Under the pieces are notes generated by a model, which saw nothing but the letters and a program-made list of their open reading frames with translations, had not been told where the DNA came from and ran no database searches. A stretch of 64,000 nt of DNA. Origin: Bacillota bacterium (GTDB lineage Bacteria; Sysuimicrobiota; Sysuimicrobiia; Sysuimicrobiales; Segetimicrobiaceae). Position 1 is the stretch's first letter. Each line of letters starts with the position of its first letter. Made by a program: the position numbers and the translations under genes. Below are positions 42,459-52,089 of this stretch, one piece after another. The stretch covers positions 1-64,000 of the forward strand of contig JAJPJJ010000044.1 of NCBI GenBank assembly GCA_021324295.1, read 5' to 3'.

Positions 42459-43922
42459 CTACCGGTCCTCGACGCGCATCGCCACGCTCTTCACCCGCGT
42501 GTAGAACTGCAGGCCCTCCGCGCCGTGCTCCTTGAACGGCGATCCGGAGTCCTTGAACCCCCCGAAGGGGACATGCACGTCCCACCCCACGGTCGGCAGG
42601 TTCACGGCCACGCACCCGACGTCGACACCCCGCGCGAACGCGTGCGCGGCCGCGAGGCTGCGCGTCACGATCGCCGCCGACAGCCCGTAGCGGGTCCGGT
42701 TGACGATCTCGATCGCCTCGTCGACGTCGCCGGCCTGCAGCACCGAGACCACCGGCCCGAAGATCTCCTCCTGGGCCACCCGCATCGCCGGCGAGACGTT
42801 GTCCAGGATCGTCGGCGCGACGAAGTACCCGCGGTCGTACCTGTCTCCCCGAAGGCGCTCGCCGCCGGCACGCACCTGGGCGCCCTCCTCCCGCCCCTGC
42901 GCGACCGCGCCGAGGACGGTCTCCAGTTGCCTGGCGTCGACGACCGGGCCCATCGTCGTCCCCTCCTCGAGGCCCGGTCCCACCTGGATCCGCCGCGCGG
43001 CCGCCACGAACGCGTCCATGAACGCGCCCCGCACCGGCGCCTCCACGACCACGCGGCTCGTCGCCGTGCAGCGCTGGCCCGTCTGGCCGAACCCGCCGCT
43101 CGCTGCCAGCCGCGCCGCGAGATCGGGGTCGGCGTCGCGCAGCACGACGAGGGCGTTCTTGCCCCCCATCTCGGTTTGCACGCGGATGTTCCTCGCGCGG
43201 GCCCGCGCCGCCAGATCCAGCCCGACCGCGGTGGAGCCCGTGAACGTGATCGCCCGGACCTCCGGGTGCCCGAGGACCGCGTCCCCGACGACGGACGCCT
43301 GGCCGGTCACCATGTTGACGACCCCGCGGGGCGCCCCGGCGTCGGCCAGGGCGCGGAGCAGATGCCACGACGAGAGGGGGGTCAGGGTCGCCGGCTTGAG
43401 CACGACGGTGTTGCCCGCGATCAGCGCCGGGGCGAGCTTGCGCGCGGGGGTCAGGATGGGATCGTTCCACGGGGCGATCGCGACGACCACGCCGAGGGGC
43501 TCGCGGACGGTATAGGTGAACACGCCATCGCGCTCGTCGGGCAGGTGGTCGCCGATGGGCAGGCGGCCGTAGGCGCCGTAGTAGTCGAAGAAGAACGACG
43601 CGCGCGCGACCTCCCCCCGCGCTTCGGCGAGGGTCTTGCCCATCTCGCGCGTCAGGTCACGCGCGATCGTCTCGGCCCGCTCGCGCAGCAGCTCCGCCGT
43701 CCGGCGCAGGATGGCGCCGCGCGCCACCGGCGTGAGCCGCTTCCAGGACGCGAACGCCTCCGCGGCCACATCCAGGGCGCGCGTCACGTCCTCCTGGCCC
43801 ATCGAGGGGAAGCACCCGACGATATCGCGGGTGTCCGCCGGGTTGACGTCGTCGAACGTCTCCCCCGTCCGCGCCTCCACCCATTCACCGGCCACCAGGT
43901 TCTTGTAGCGCTCCGGGGACAT
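42459..43922 (-). CDS. NAD(P)-dependent aldehyde dehydrogenase (semialdehyde type)
   Basis: A 487-residue aldehyde dehydrogenase. It has IAPWNDPILTPARKLAPALI (with the oxyanion Asn), KPATLTPLSSW (cofactor Lys), ITFTGSTAVG (Rossmann turn), the general base Glu in RVQTEMGGKNALVV, and the nucleophile Cys in GFGQTGQRCTATSRVVV. GQRCTATSR is characteristic of 2-oxoglutarate semialdehyde and related dehydrogenases, so a dicarboxylate semialdehyde substrate is suggested. ATG 43922 follows a purine-rich Shine-Dalgarno. It lies 29 bp after the iron-type alcohol dehydrogenase gene, so alcohol and aldehyde oxidation are paired. Confidence 0.93.
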   Translation of the reverse strand: MSPERYKNLVAGEWVEARTGETFDDVNPADTRDIVGCFPSMGQEDVTRALDVAAEAFASWKRLTPVARGAILRRTAELLRERAETIARDLTREMGKTLAEARGEVARASFFFDYYGAYGRLPIGDHLPDERDGVFTYTVREPLGVVVAIAPWNDPILTPARKLAPALIAGNTVVLKPATLTPLSSWHLLRALADAGAPRGVVNMVTGQASVVGDAVLGHPEVRAITFTGSTAVGLDLAARARARNIRVQTEMGGKNALVVLRDADPDLAARLAASGGFGQTGQRCTATSRVVVEAPVRGAFMDAFVAAARRIQVGPGLEEGTTMGPVVDARQLETVLGAVAQGREEGAQVRAGGERLRGDRYDRGYFVAPTILDNVSPAMRVAQEEIFGPVVSVLQAGDVDEAIEIVNRTRYGLSAAIVTRSLAAAHAFARGVDVGCVAVNLPTVGWDVHVPFGGFKDSGSPFKEHGAEGLQFYTRVKSVAMRVEDR

Positions 43923-43951
43923 CTCCTCGACCTCCTCTCCTCGTGATCCTC

Positions 43952-45136
43952 TTACCCCTGCCACAGATGCGCCGGCCGGCCTTCCCACAGCGCGGTGTAG
44001 AGCGAGAGCAGGCTCTCCGCGTCCAGGGGGCGGGGATTGTTGGGCCGCGGATACTGGGCGAGGCACTCCTCCACCATCTCGGGCAGGCGCTCACGCTCCA
44101 GGCCGAGCGCGCGCAGCGACTCCGGGATGCCGACGTCCTGGCACAGTTCCTGGATTCGAGCGACCGCATCGCCATCCGAGAACCCCGCCGCCCGGCCGAC
44201 GGTCGCCAGGCGGGAGCCCGCGGGCCCCCGATTGTACGCCATCGCGTAGGGCAGCGCCAGCGCACACGAGAAGCCGTGCGGGCAGTGCAGCCGGTTCGCG
44301 ATCGTGTAGGCGATGGAGTGCCCGATCACCATCCCGGCGTTGAGGGCCAGCCCGCCCATGTGGGCGCCCAGCAGCATCGTGGCGCGGGCCTCGGCGTCGT
44401 CGCCGTGCGCGTACGCCCGCGGGAGCGCCCGCGCGATGAGCCCGATCCCCTGGGTGGCCGCGGCATCGGTCAGCGCCGACGCGTTCGTGGAGAGCATCCC
44501 CTCGATGCAGTGGCTCAGCGCATCGAGTCCCGTCTCGGCGGTCACCTTGGCCGGCAGGGAGTACGTGAGCTGCGGATCGAGGAGCGCCGCGGCGGCGAGG
44601 AGCTGCGGGTGGTTGTTCGCGAAGGCCTTGAGGTTGCCGCGGGTCACGACCGCGTTCTGGCTCGCCTCGGCGCCCGTCCCCGCGGTCGTGGGCACGAGCA
44701 CGGCGGGGACGCCGGACGCGGCGAACCGTCGCCCGACGAAGTGCGTGTACTCGAAGACGCTCCCGGGGTTCCGAATCAGCGCGGCGGCCAGCTTGGCGAC
44801 GTCCATGACGCTCCCCCCGCCGACGCCGACCACCAGGACGGGAGCGAGGCGGCGCGCCGCCGCGACGGCCGCGTCGGCCACCTCCACGCTCGGCTCTCCC
44901 GGGATGTCCGAGTATCCGTGGAGCTCGAACCCGGCCGCGGTCAGCGCCGCCGCGACGGAGCGGGCCAGCCCCAGCCGCTCCACGACCGGATCGGTGACGA
45001 GAAACACGGGCCCCGGCGCCACGCCGATCTCCCGGACGCACTCGGCGATCTTCCCGGACGCCCCGACGCCGAACCAGACCCGGCTCGGCGTGCGAAAGGG
45101 CCGGGCGGTCTCGTGCAGCGCGTACCCTGCGGACAC
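43952..45136 (-). CDS. Iron-type (group III) alcohol dehydrogenase
   Basis: A 394-residue Fe-ADH-family enzyme. NAD binding is by VVGVGGGSVMDVAKLAA and VPTTAGTGAEAS. Metal ligands are Asp in ALLDPQLTYSLP, then HCIEG, MVIGHSIAYT and CPHGFSC. The family also holds maleylacetate reductases and glycerol/hydroxyacid dehydrogenases, so the substrate is open. GTG 45136 has GGGAGG eight bases upstream. Cotranscribed with the aldehyde dehydrogenase, suggesting alcohol to aldehyde to acid. Confidence 0.9.
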   Translation of the reverse strand: MSAGYALHETARPFRTPSRVWFGVGASGKIAECVREIGVAPGPVFLVTDPVVERLGLARSVAAALTAAGFELHGYSDIPGEPSVEVADAAVAAARRLAPVLVVGVGGGSVMDVAKLAAALIRNPGSVFEYTHFVGRRFAASGVPAVLVPTTAGTGAEASQNAVVTRGNLKAFANNHPQLLAAAALLDPQLTYSLPAKVTAETGLDALSHCIEGMLSTNASALTDAAATQGIGLIARALPRAYAHGDDAEARATMLLGAHMGGLALNAGMVIGHSIAYTIANRLHCPHGFSCALALPYAMAYNRGPAGSRLATVGRAAGFSDGDAVARIQELCQDVGIPESLRALGLERERLPEMVEECLAQYPRPNNPRPLDAESLLSLYTALWEGRPAHLWQG

Positions 45137-45286
45137 ACCTGCCACCTCCCGTGCGCTACTCCTGCGGAGCTCGTGCGCGTCCCGTACGTCGTTGCCCCGC
45201 CGCGGCGGCACCGAGGCGACCGGGCATGGAACCCCGGCGGCGCCAAAGGATGCACCCGTGATGCGTTGCCGCCGGGTGACCCGCGG

Positions 45287-46003
45287 TCAGTCCGCCGCTG
45301 GAGCGAGCGCGGCGTAGACCGTGCGGATGAGGGTCGTGATGTCGAAGACCGGCCGGCCGGTCGCCTCGCGGATCGCCGCGGCGTACGGGGGCATGTTGGT
45401 GCACTCGAGCACGATGGCGCCGACCTCGGGATGCCGCCCCACGAGCTCCCGGGCCACCTCGACGTGCTCGCCCCGGGCAGCGTCCACGTCCAGCTCCAGC
45501 TCGTCGTCGAGAAGCACCCGTGTGAACGCACGGCCCTTCTCGAGGCCGGCAACGACGATGGGGATCTCCGCGGTGATGCCGGCCCCCGTCAGGTGGCGGG
45601 GGCTGAGCGAGCCGCTGTCGACGGTGAGGATGCCGACGGCGCGGCCCGGCCCGAGCATCCGGGCGACCGTCGGGACGAGCAGCAGCGCCGAGGTGAACAC
45701 CGGCACCCCGACCGCCGCCGCGAGCTCGCGCTGGAACAGCGACAGGAAGCCGCACCCGGTCGTGATCGCCTGCACCCCGCTCGCCTGCAGCGCCCGCGCC
45801 CCCTCGATGAACCCCTCGAGCAGCGCCGGGTCGGCTTCGCGAACGACGCGGGTCGGGGATGCGTTGGGCACCCGGTAGTAGAGGACGGGAAACGGGAACG
45901 TGCCGGCGTGGCCGATATCCCCGGGGATCCTGGGGAAGACAGTGTCCAGCATCAGAATGCCGATGCGGAAGCCGTACAGGCCCCTGCCGCCGCGGACCTT
46001 CAC
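45287..46003 (-). CDS. Aspartate/glutamate/hydantoin racemase family protein
   Basis: A 238-residue cofactor-independent racemase-fold protein. Two catalytic-type Cys residues are seen, in AITTGCGFLSLFQ and VLECTNMPPYAA. Strand-loop motifs GILMLDTVFPRIPGDIG and VGILTVDSGS mark the fold. The FPRIPGDIG segment matches the hypothetical aspartate/glutamate-racemase branch rather than MurI. GTG start after GAGGTG. It stands 150 bp from the iron-type dehydrogenase gene. With the cyclic amidohydrolase at 17 kb it could belong to hydantoin use, but the two are far apart. Confidence 0.82.
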   Translation of the reverse strand: MKVRGGRGLYGFRIGILMLDTVFPRIPGDIGHAGTFPFPVLYYRVPNASPTRVVREADPALLEGFIEGARALQASGVQAITTGCGFLSLFQRELAAAVGVPVFTSALLLVPTVARMLGPGRAVGILTVDSGSLSPRHLTGAGITAEIPIVVAGLEKGRAFTRVLLDDELELDVDAARGEHVEVARELVGRHPEVGAIVLECTNMPPYAAAIREATGRPVFDITTLIRTVYAALAPAAD

Positions 46004-46131
46004 CGGAGCGTCACCTCGGCATGCGCGGCCGATACGTGCGCGCCGCGCGAGCGCGTCTCGCCTCAGTATTCGCAGCGACGCACGGGATTCCTGGGCCAGG
46101 GAGTCGACGCGGAAGCGGCGAAGATTCCCGC

Positions 46132-46944
46132 GTGGACGACCCCCTGCTGATCCTCGACGGCCTGCACAAATCCTTCGGCGGGGTCGCGGCGGTGAGGGGC
46201 GTGAGCACCACGCTCGCCCGCGGCGAGATCCGCGGGCTGATCGGGCCCAACGGCTCGGGCAAGACGACGCTCCTCAACCTCGTCGGCGGCCAGACGCGCC
46301 CCGACCGCGGCTGGGTCGTGCTCGCGGGGCGCTCCCTCGAGGGCCAGCCTCCGGACGCGATCGCCGCCCGCGGGGTCGCGCGCACGTTCCAGCTGCCTCG
46401 CGTGTTCCGCCACATGACCGTGCTGGAAAACCTTCTCGTCGTCGTGTGCGCCGATCATCGGAGGGCGGGGTGGGTGGAAGCGAGACGGGACGCCGAGGCC
46501 CTCCTGCGGCTCGTCCACCTCGACGGGCTCGCCCACGCGGAGGCGCGGACGCTCTCGGGAGGACAGGCGATGCTCCTCCAGCTCGCGCGCTGCCTCGCCC
46601 AGCGACCGCTCGTCCTGTGCCTGCTGGACGAGCCGTTCGCCGGGGTCCACCCGGGGATCAAGGAGCGAATGGTCCAGGCGATCCACGAGACGAACCGCGC
46701 GCACGGGGTGACGTTCCTCGTCGTCAGCCACGAGATGCCGACGCTGCGCCGGCTCGCCGGGCGGGTCTCCGTGATGCACAACGGCGCGTGGATCGCCGAC
46801 GGCCCGCTCGACGCGGTCGCGCGGGACCCGCGCGTGATCGAGGCCTACCTCGGGCGCCCCGGGCCGGGGCACGGTCCGGAGGAAGGCCGCGCGCCGGGTC
46901 GTGCGGCGGACGGGCATTCCGGGCAGCCGCGGGATCCGGCGTGA
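46132..46944 (+). CDS. LivG-type ABC transporter ATPase (second Liv system)
   Basis: A 270-residue ATPase with Walker A LIGPNGSGKTTLLNLVGG, Q-loop VARTFQLPRVFRHMTV, signature TLSGGQAMLLQLARCLA and Walker B VLCLLDEPFAGVHPG, ending in a switch His (LVVSHEMPTLRRLA). GTG 46132 begins DDPLLILDGLHKSFGG, the family start. No strong Shine-Dalgarno is seen. The C-terminal ~30 residues are low-complexity. First gene of a plus-strand importer operon in the order ATPase-ATPase-receptor-permease-permease. Confidence 0.92.
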   Translation: MDDPLLILDGLHKSFGGVAAVRGVSTTLARGEIRGLIGPNGSGKTTLLNLVGGQTRPDRGWVVLAGRSLEGQPPDAIAARGVARTFQLPRVFRHMTVLENLLVVVCADHRRAGWVEARRDAEALLRLVHLDGLAHAEARTLSGGQAMLLQLARCLAQRPLVLCLLDEPFAGVHPGIKERMVQAIHETNRAHGVTFLVVSHEMPTLRRLAGRVSVMHNGAWIADGPLDAVARDPRVIEAYLGRPGPGHGPEEGRAPGRAADGHSGQPRDPA

Positions 46945-46958
46945 GACAGGATCAGGGG

Positions 46959-47720
46959 ATGGAGACGCTCGTCGTCGATCGCGTTGTCGCGGGGTACCAT
47001 GAGGGGATCGACATCCTGAACGGCCTCAGCCTCACCGCCCGTCCCCGATCCATCACCGCGGTCATCGGGCCCAACGGCGCCGGGAAGTCCACGCTGCTGC
47101 GGGTCGTGTTCGGCCTGCTCGCGCCGCGCGCCGGGCGCGTGGCGTTCGGGGAGCGCGCGATCCAGGGCCTCCGCCCGGACGAGCGCAAGCGGCTCGGCAT
47201 CGCCTACGTGCCGCAGGGACCGAGCACCTTCCCCCACATGACCGTCGACGAGACCCTGTTGGTGGGAGGGTGGACGATCCGCCACGACCGCGCGGGCCTG
47301 CGGCGGCGTCTGGCCCACGTCTACGAGCTGTTCCCCGCGCTGGCCGGGCTCCGACGGGTGCGGACCACCGTGCTGAGCGGCGGGCAGCTCCGCATGCTCT
47401 CGCTCGCCAAGGAGCTCGTCGTGATGCCGTCGCTGCTGCTGGTGGACGAGCCGACGGCCGGGCTTGCGCCGCGCGTGGCCGGGGAGGTCTACGAACTGCT
47501 CGTGCGGAGCCGGGAGCTCGGCATCGGGGTACTGCTCGTCGATCAGAACATCACGGAAGCGGTCGGGATCGCCGACTACGTCTATCTGATCGGCACGGGA
47601 CGCGTGCAGCGGGAAGGGCCACGCGGGGCTTTCGCGGCGGATCTGGGGGAGATCGTGCGCGAGTCGCTCGTGGGGGTCGATCCCACCGGACACGCACGAG
47701 AGAGAGGAGGGTGGAGATGA
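46959..47720 (+). CDS. LivF-type ABC transporter ATPase (second Liv system)
   Basis: A 253-residue ATPase with Walker A VIGPNGAGKSTLLRVVFG, Q-loop VPQGPSTFPHMTV, signature VLSGGQLRMLSLAKEL and Walker B LLLVDEPTAGLAP, followed by LLVDQNITEAV. ATG 46959 has AGGAT upstream; an in-frame GTG at 46941 overlaps the previous stop by 4 bp and is an equally possible start. The stop overlaps the receptor's ATG by 4 bp. Confidence 0.92.
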   Translation: METLVVDRVVAGYHEGIDILNGLSLTARPRSITAVIGPNGAGKSTLLRVVFGLLAPRAGRVAFGERAIQGLRPDERKRLGIAYVPQGPSTFPHMTVDETLLVGGWTIRHDRAGLRRRLAHVYELFPALAGLRRVRTTVLSGGQLRMLSLAKELVVMPSLLLVDEPTAGLAPRVAGEVYELLVRSRELGIGVLLVDQNITEAVGIADYVYLIGTGRVQREGPRGAFAADLGEIVRESLVGVDPTGHARERGGWR

Positions 47721-48970
47721 AGGCGGCGATGGGAAGAGGAGGCGTGGCAGCCTTGACCGTGGCGATGGCTCTCGCCCTGGGAGTCGCGACGAGCGTCGGC
47801 TGGGCGGCACCTGCGCCGGTCACGCTCGGGGTGCTCACGCCGCTGTCGCCGCCCGGCGACACCTCGGCCGGACAGCTCATCGTGCGCGGCGCCGAGCTCG
47901 GCGTGCAGTACATCAACACCGCGATGGGCGGCCTCTTCGGGGGCAAGAACGGGTGCACGCTGCCGGCGACTCCCGTCCGGCTGGCCGTGGAAGACAGCAG
48001 CGGCGTGCCGGAGCGGGCCGTCGCGGGGTTCCGGCGGCTCGTGACCGAGGATCACGCCGTGGGGGTGTTCGGGGCGTTCCACAGCTCGGCGATGCTGGCG
48101 GCCGCTCCCCTCGCGGACGAGTTCATGGTCCCGTACATCTCGACCCAGGCGTCCGCCGCCGACATCACGCGGAAGCACTTCGCCGCGGTCTTTCGGACCC
48201 ACCCCATCGACCCCGACCGCGCGGCGACGTGGCTCGGGTTCATCCAGGCCCAGGGGTGGCACCGCGTGGCGATGCTGGCGGAGAACACCGACTACGGCAT
48301 CGGCCTGGTCGAGGCGACGAAGGCTCTCATCGCCCAGAAGAAGATGAACGTGGCCCTGGACGCCGTGATCTTCGACCGGACGTCCTCCGACCTCACGCCG
48401 CAGCTCCTCAAGTTCAAGGCCGCGCGGCCCGACCTCCTCATCAACGTCGGCGTCGGCACCCCCGCGTACTTGATCATCAAGCAGGCGCACGACATCGGGC
48501 TGTTTCCGCAGACGCCGATGCTCGGGTCCTACGACTTCCCCGTGCGCGCCGAGTACTGGAAGAACCTCGGCCCCACAGGCGTGTACCTCACCTTCATCTC
48601 CTACTACCATCCCCGCATGGCGCTGTCGCCGCTCGGCAAGTGGGCGGCCGTCGAGTACGCGAAGCGGTACCACGACACCGCGATCTACAGCAACCTCAAC
48701 GCCTTCGGAGACGCCGTGATCCTGGCCGAGGCGATGTCGCAAGCGTGCAGCAGGGATCCCCGGAAGGTCATCGCCGCGCTGGAGCGCGGCCGGTTCGACA
48801 CGTGGATCGGCGGCGGCGCCACGTTCCCGCGGGCCGACGGCGTGCTGTGGCACCAGTGGTCGCCGCCCCTCGTCATCCTGCAGTACACGCAGGCCGAGCA
48901 GACGTATGACCAGGCGCCCATCCTCTACCCGCCGTCGATGAAGACGGGGACGTACCAGGCGCCGCGCTGA
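47717..48970 (+). CDS. Liv-type ABC substrate-binding protein (second Liv system)
   Basis: A 417-residue periplasmic-binding protein type 1. The signal peptide (GGVAALTVAMALALGVATSVGWAAP) is Sec-type. The mature start is VTLGVLTPLSPPGDTSAGQL, then VEDSSGVPERAVAGFRRLV and VGVFGAFHSSAMLAAAPLAD. It is not closely like the two receptors at 21-25 kb. ATG overlaps the ATPase stop (ATGA), with GGAGGG upstream. Ligand unknown. Confidence 0.93.
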   Translation: MKAAMGRGGVAALTVAMALALGVATSVGWAAPAPVTLGVLTPLSPPGDTSAGQLIVRGAELGVQYINTAMGGLFGGKNGCTLPATPVRLAVEDSSGVPERAVAGFRRLVTEDHAVGVFGAFHSSAMLAAAPLADEFMVPYISTQASAADITRKHFAAVFRTHPIDPDRAATWLGFIQAQGWHRVAMLAENTDYGIGLVEATKALIAQKKMNVALDAVIFDRTSSDLTPQLLKFKAARPDLLINVGVGTPAYLIIKQAHDIGLFPQTPMLGSYDFPVRAEYWKNLGPTGVYLTFISYYHPRMALSPLGKWAAVEYAKRYHDTAIYSNLNAFGDAVILAEAMSQACSRDPRKVIAALERGRFDTWIGGGATFPRADGVLWHQWSPPLVILQYTQAEQTYDQAPILYPPSMKTGTYQAPR

Positions 48971-49008
48971 TGCGAGAGGGCGGCAGGTCCGTGGCAGGAG
49001 CGGAGGGT

Positions 49009-49075
49009 GTGGGGTCCGTCTCTCGCGCTCGATCGAGGAACGGATTCGACCGGAGGGCCGAGGGCCCGACGGGTC
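49009..49075. repeat. Intergenic element between receptor and permease genes (family 2)
   Basis: Begins GTGGGGTCCGTC and ends GGGCCCGACGGGTC. Its 3' part is near-identical to 28767-28797, and its 5' part resembles the 24321 element. It falls in the only large gap of this importer operon (225 bp between receptor and LivH), where an mRNA-stabilising or attenuating structure would adjust receptor:permease ratio. Confidence 0.45.
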
Positions 49076-49195
49076 GAGCCCGTCCACATCAGGCCTTCGA
49101 TCGAGGCCGAGGCCAAGGGGCGCTCGGGCCAGCCCCGACACCCCCGCTCACCTGCCACCGCCGGCCCCGGTGACCGCGCACGGCGGGAGCGGGGG

Positions 49196-50086
49196 ATGGA
49201 CCCGACCCTCCTGACGCAGTACGTCCTGGCCGGGCTGGTCATCGGCGGGATCTACTGCCTCATGGCGGTGGGGATCACGTTCATCTACAGCGTCATGAAG
49301 ATGATCAACTGGGCGATGGGCGAGTTCTACATGATCGGAGGCTATGTGCAGTACGTGCTCATCACCGCCTGGCTCGGCCCCCAGCGCTGGGCGCTCGCGC
49401 TGCCCCTGGCGGTGCTCACGGTCGCGGCGCTGGGGATGCTGGTGCAGCGGCTGTTGCTCCAGCCGATGTTCGCGGGACAGCTCGAGCGGCTCGACGAGTA
49501 CGCGACGATCGTGACGATCAGCCTCACGGTGCTGTTCCGGAACCTGGCCGTCGTGCTCTTTGGGCCGTACCAGTTCTCGCCGCGGGACTATGCGCCGCCC
49601 GTCCAGCTCGGGCCGCTGCCGATCAACGGGAGCCGGGTCGTGGCGTTCCTCGGCGCCGCCGTGCTCCTCGGCCTCTTCGCCCTCGTCGTGCGCCGGACGT
49701 GGCTCGGCCTGGCCCTCCGCAGCGTCGCCCAGAACCGCCTCGGGGCGCTCGCGGCGGGGATCAACCTGTCACGCATCGACATGCTCGCGTTCGGGATCGG
49801 CGTGGGGCTCGCGGGGGCAGCCGGCGCGCTCCTGGCGCCGGTCTTTCTCGTCTACCCCGAGAGCGGCGCGCTGAGCACGGTCAAAGGGTTCGAGATCATC
49901 GTGATCGGCGGGCTGGGTTCGCTGCCCGGCAGCATCGTCGGCGGCTTCCTGCTCGGTCTGGTCGAGAGCCTGGGATCGGTGCTCATCTCGCCGTCGTTCC
50001 GAGACGTCTACGGGTTCGGGCTCCTGCTCCTTCTCCTCGCGTTGAGGCCCACGGGATTGTGGGGCGAGCAGGCCCGGGAGGCGTGA
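49196..50086 (+). CDS. LivH-type ABC permease (second Liv system)
   Basis: A 296-residue permease with about eight helices: YSVMKMINWAMGEFYMIGGY (family motif), cytoplasmic loop RSVAQNRLGALAAGINLS, and IIVIGGLGSLPGSIVGGFLL. ATG 49196 begins MDPTLLTQYVLAGLVIGG, the usual LivH start; the earlier part of the ORF covers the intergenic element. The stop overlaps the next GTG by 4 bp. Confidence 0.93.
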   Translation: MDPTLLTQYVLAGLVIGGIYCLMAVGITFIYSVMKMINWAMGEFYMIGGYVQYVLITAWLGPQRWALALPLAVLTVAALGMLVQRLLLQPMFAGQLERLDEYATIVTISLTVLFRNLAVVLFGPYQFSPRDYAPPVQLGPLPINGSRVVAFLGAAVLLGLFALVVRRTWLGLALRSVAQNRLGALAAGINLSRIDMLAFGIGVGLAGAAGALLAPVFLVYPESGALSTVKGFEIIVIGGLGSLPGSIVGGFLLGLVESLGSVLISPSFRDVYGFGLLLLLLALRPTGLWGEQAREA

Positions 50087-51057
50087 TCCCCCTCGGGTGG
50101 GCGCGCGCGCTTGGCCCCGGGATGCCCGGCGCGTCGACCGTGCGCGCGGCGGGCGCCGCCGCCGGCCTCGCGGCCGCGGCGCTGCTGCCGTTCGCCCTGG
50201 GCAGTTACCCGGTGCATGTCCTCACAGTCGCGCTGTACTACGTGATCCTGGCATCGAGCTGGAATCTCCTCGCCGGGTACACGGGGCTGTTCTCCCTAGC
50301 CCACCACGCCCTCGCCGGCCTGGGAGGCTACACGTCGGCGCTTCTGGTGCTCCGCGCAGGGATCCCGGTGCCGCTCGGAATCGCGTGCGGCGGCATCCTG
50401 ACCTACGCCACCGGGTACGCGATGGGGGCCCTGACGCTCCGGATGCGCACCCTCTACCTGGCGCTCGCCACCTGGGCGTTCGCGGAGTCCACCCGCGTCG
50501 TGATCTCGATGGAGTACGGCCTCACGCGCGGCGACCTGGGGCTCGCCGTTCCGAAGCTGCTTGCCGCCACGTCCCCGCGCCCGTACTACGAGGTGTTCCT
50601 GGCGGCCGCGGCCGCCACCGTCGCCGGCCTCGCGATCCTGCTTCGCTCTCGGATCGGGTACCGGCTGCGGGCGATCCGGGACGACGAGGGGGTGGCGCGC
50701 GCCGTCGGGGTGAACACGGTGCGCTGGAAGCGCTTTGTCTTTGCGCTGAGCAGCGGAATCGCGGGCGCTGCCGGCGCGATCTACGGCCACTACATCGGCC
50801 TGCTGAGCCCGGTCGGGATGAAGTTCGACGAGATGGCGCTGGTCATCATCATGGTCGTCCTGGGAGGCCAGCGGACGCTGGCCGGTCCCGTCCTCGGCGC
50901 CGCTGTCGTGGAGGTGGCGTCGGAGGCCCTCCGCGCGTACGGGCAGATCCGCATGGTCGTGTTCGCGCTCACGGTGCTCGCCGTGATGAGGATCTATCCA
51001 TCCGGGCTCATGGGAATCGCCCGGGCGATGGCCCGGCGATGGCTGGCGGCGGCGTGA
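50083..51057 (+). CDS. LivM-type ABC permease (second Liv system)
   Basis: A 324-residue permease: SWNLLAGYTGLFSLAHHALA (LivM motif), LYLALATWAFAESTRVV, cytoplasmic loop AIRDDEGVARAVGVNTVRWK, and GAIYGHYIGLLSPVGMKFDE. GTG 50083 overlaps the LivH stop. Last gene of the operon; 131 bp to the SPOR gene. Confidence 0.93.
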   Translation: MIPLGWARALGPGMPGASTVRAAGAAAGLAAAALLPFALGSYPVHVLTVALYYVILASSWNLLAGYTGLFSLAHHALAGLGGYTSALLVLRAGIPVPLGIACGGILTYATGYAMGALTLRMRTLYLALATWAFAESTRVVISMEYGLTRGDLGLAVPKLLAATSPRPYYEVFLAAAAATVAGLAILLRSRIGYRLRAIRDDEGVARAVGVNTVRWKRFVFALSSGIAGAAGAIYGHYIGLLSPVGMKFDEMALVIIMVVLGGQRTLAGPVLGAAVVEVASEALRAYGQIRMVVFALTVLAVMRIYPSGLMGIARAMARRWLAAA

Positions 51058-51188
51058 CGGCACGCGCACGAAGGATTTCCGGAAGGTCACTCGAAGATCG
51101 ACGGTGCCTTGATGGTCCGTGATCCCTGGGTCCTGTCCCACTACTTCGAACGTGTGTTTGCTCTCACGTTGGCCTCGCGAGGACCGGG

Positions 51189-52037
51189 ATGGAGCAAGCG
51201 AGCCGTACGAGCTCCCAACATAGGAGCGGCCCGGGCTGCGCGGCGGGAGGCCCGAGGCGAGGCGCTGGTCACGGCGGGCGCGGACGCCTCCGGGCAACGA
51301 CGTCGGCCGCCCTCGCGCTCGCGCTGGCCGCCGCGACCCTGGGCTTCACGGCAGCGCGCGAGTCCGCGGACGACGCGGCACGGCCACCAGGGCCTCCCGG
51401 GGGATACGCGGCGGAGGCGCGCGGGACGCTCGTGCTGCCGGTGGCGATCGCAGGGCCCACCGAGAGCACGGCCGCGCTCCTCCTCGTGAGGATCACGACG
51501 GATCCCGCAGTGCCGGCGGACACCCTGCAGGCCCTGCGCGGCTACGTGAGGCAGCTGCTCGCCTCGCTCGTCCAGTCGGCGCCGGACGGCGCAGCCTCAT
51601 ACCCGGAGAAGATCGCGATGGTGCGACGCGCCATCGAGGAAGCGGTCCCGCTATCGATCGCACCGTTGCTTCCCAGGGACGTCCGGACGACCGTGGGCAC
51701 GAGCATCGCTCTCGCGGAAGGCTGGCGCGCCCCGGCCGCTCGCCCGGCGGAGACCCGGGGCGATGCCGCGTCCTCCACCCGAGGGCCCACCCCGGTGCGA
51801 CCCCCGGCTGCCACAGAGGAGTTCCACGTGCAGGCCGGCGCGTTCAATCACCTGGAGTATGCGCGGGACCTGCTCCACCAGCTTCGCGCCCACGGCTACC
51901 GAGCCAGCCTCGTCGAGGCGGCGGACGGCCCGCCGCACCGGGTCTGGGTCGGCCCGGTTCCCGACCGGTCGTCCGCCCTGCACCTCGCCGCCCGCCTCCG
52001 CGCGGACGGCTTCGAGGCGATCCCCCTGCCACCGTAG
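51189..52037 (+). CDS. SPOR-domain protein with N-terminal membrane anchor
   Basis: A 282-residue protein. A basic N-terminus leads into one hydrophobic segment (TSAALALALAAATLGFTAA, ~38-56), then a Pro/Ala-rich region. Residues ~85-180 form a helical domain (LQALRGYVRQLLASLVQSA). Residues ~212-282 are a SPOR repeat (FHVQAGAFNHLEYARDLLHQ ... VWVGPVPDRSSALHLAARL). SPOR domains bind denuded septal peptidoglycan, pointing to the division site or envelope. ATG follows AGGA. No partner genes nearby. The middle domain is not recognised. Confidence 0.8.
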   Translation: MEQASRTSSQHRSGPGCAAGGPRRGAGHGGRGRLRATTSAALALALAAATLGFTAARESADDAARPPGPPGGYAAEARGTLVLPVAIAGPTESTAALLLVRITTDPAVPADTLQALRGYVRQLLASLVQSAPDGAASYPEKIAMVRRAIEEAVPLSIAPLLPRDVRTTVGTSIALAEGWRAPAARPAETRGDAASSTRGPTPVRPPAATEEFHVQAGAFNHLEYARDLLHQLRAHGYRASLVEAADGPPHRVWVGPVPDRSSALHLAARLRADGFEAIPLPP

Positions 52038-52089
52038 CGGGCGCCGCCGCCGCACCCGCGGCGTCGGCCGGGCAGGATCGTGCGCGGCG

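Noticed and set aside
41275-43470. 731-codon minus-strand ORF across the AEC transporter and aldehyde dehydrogenase
   Set aside because: Runs antisense to one real gene and out of frame to another; repetitive Arg/Gly translation typical of shadows.
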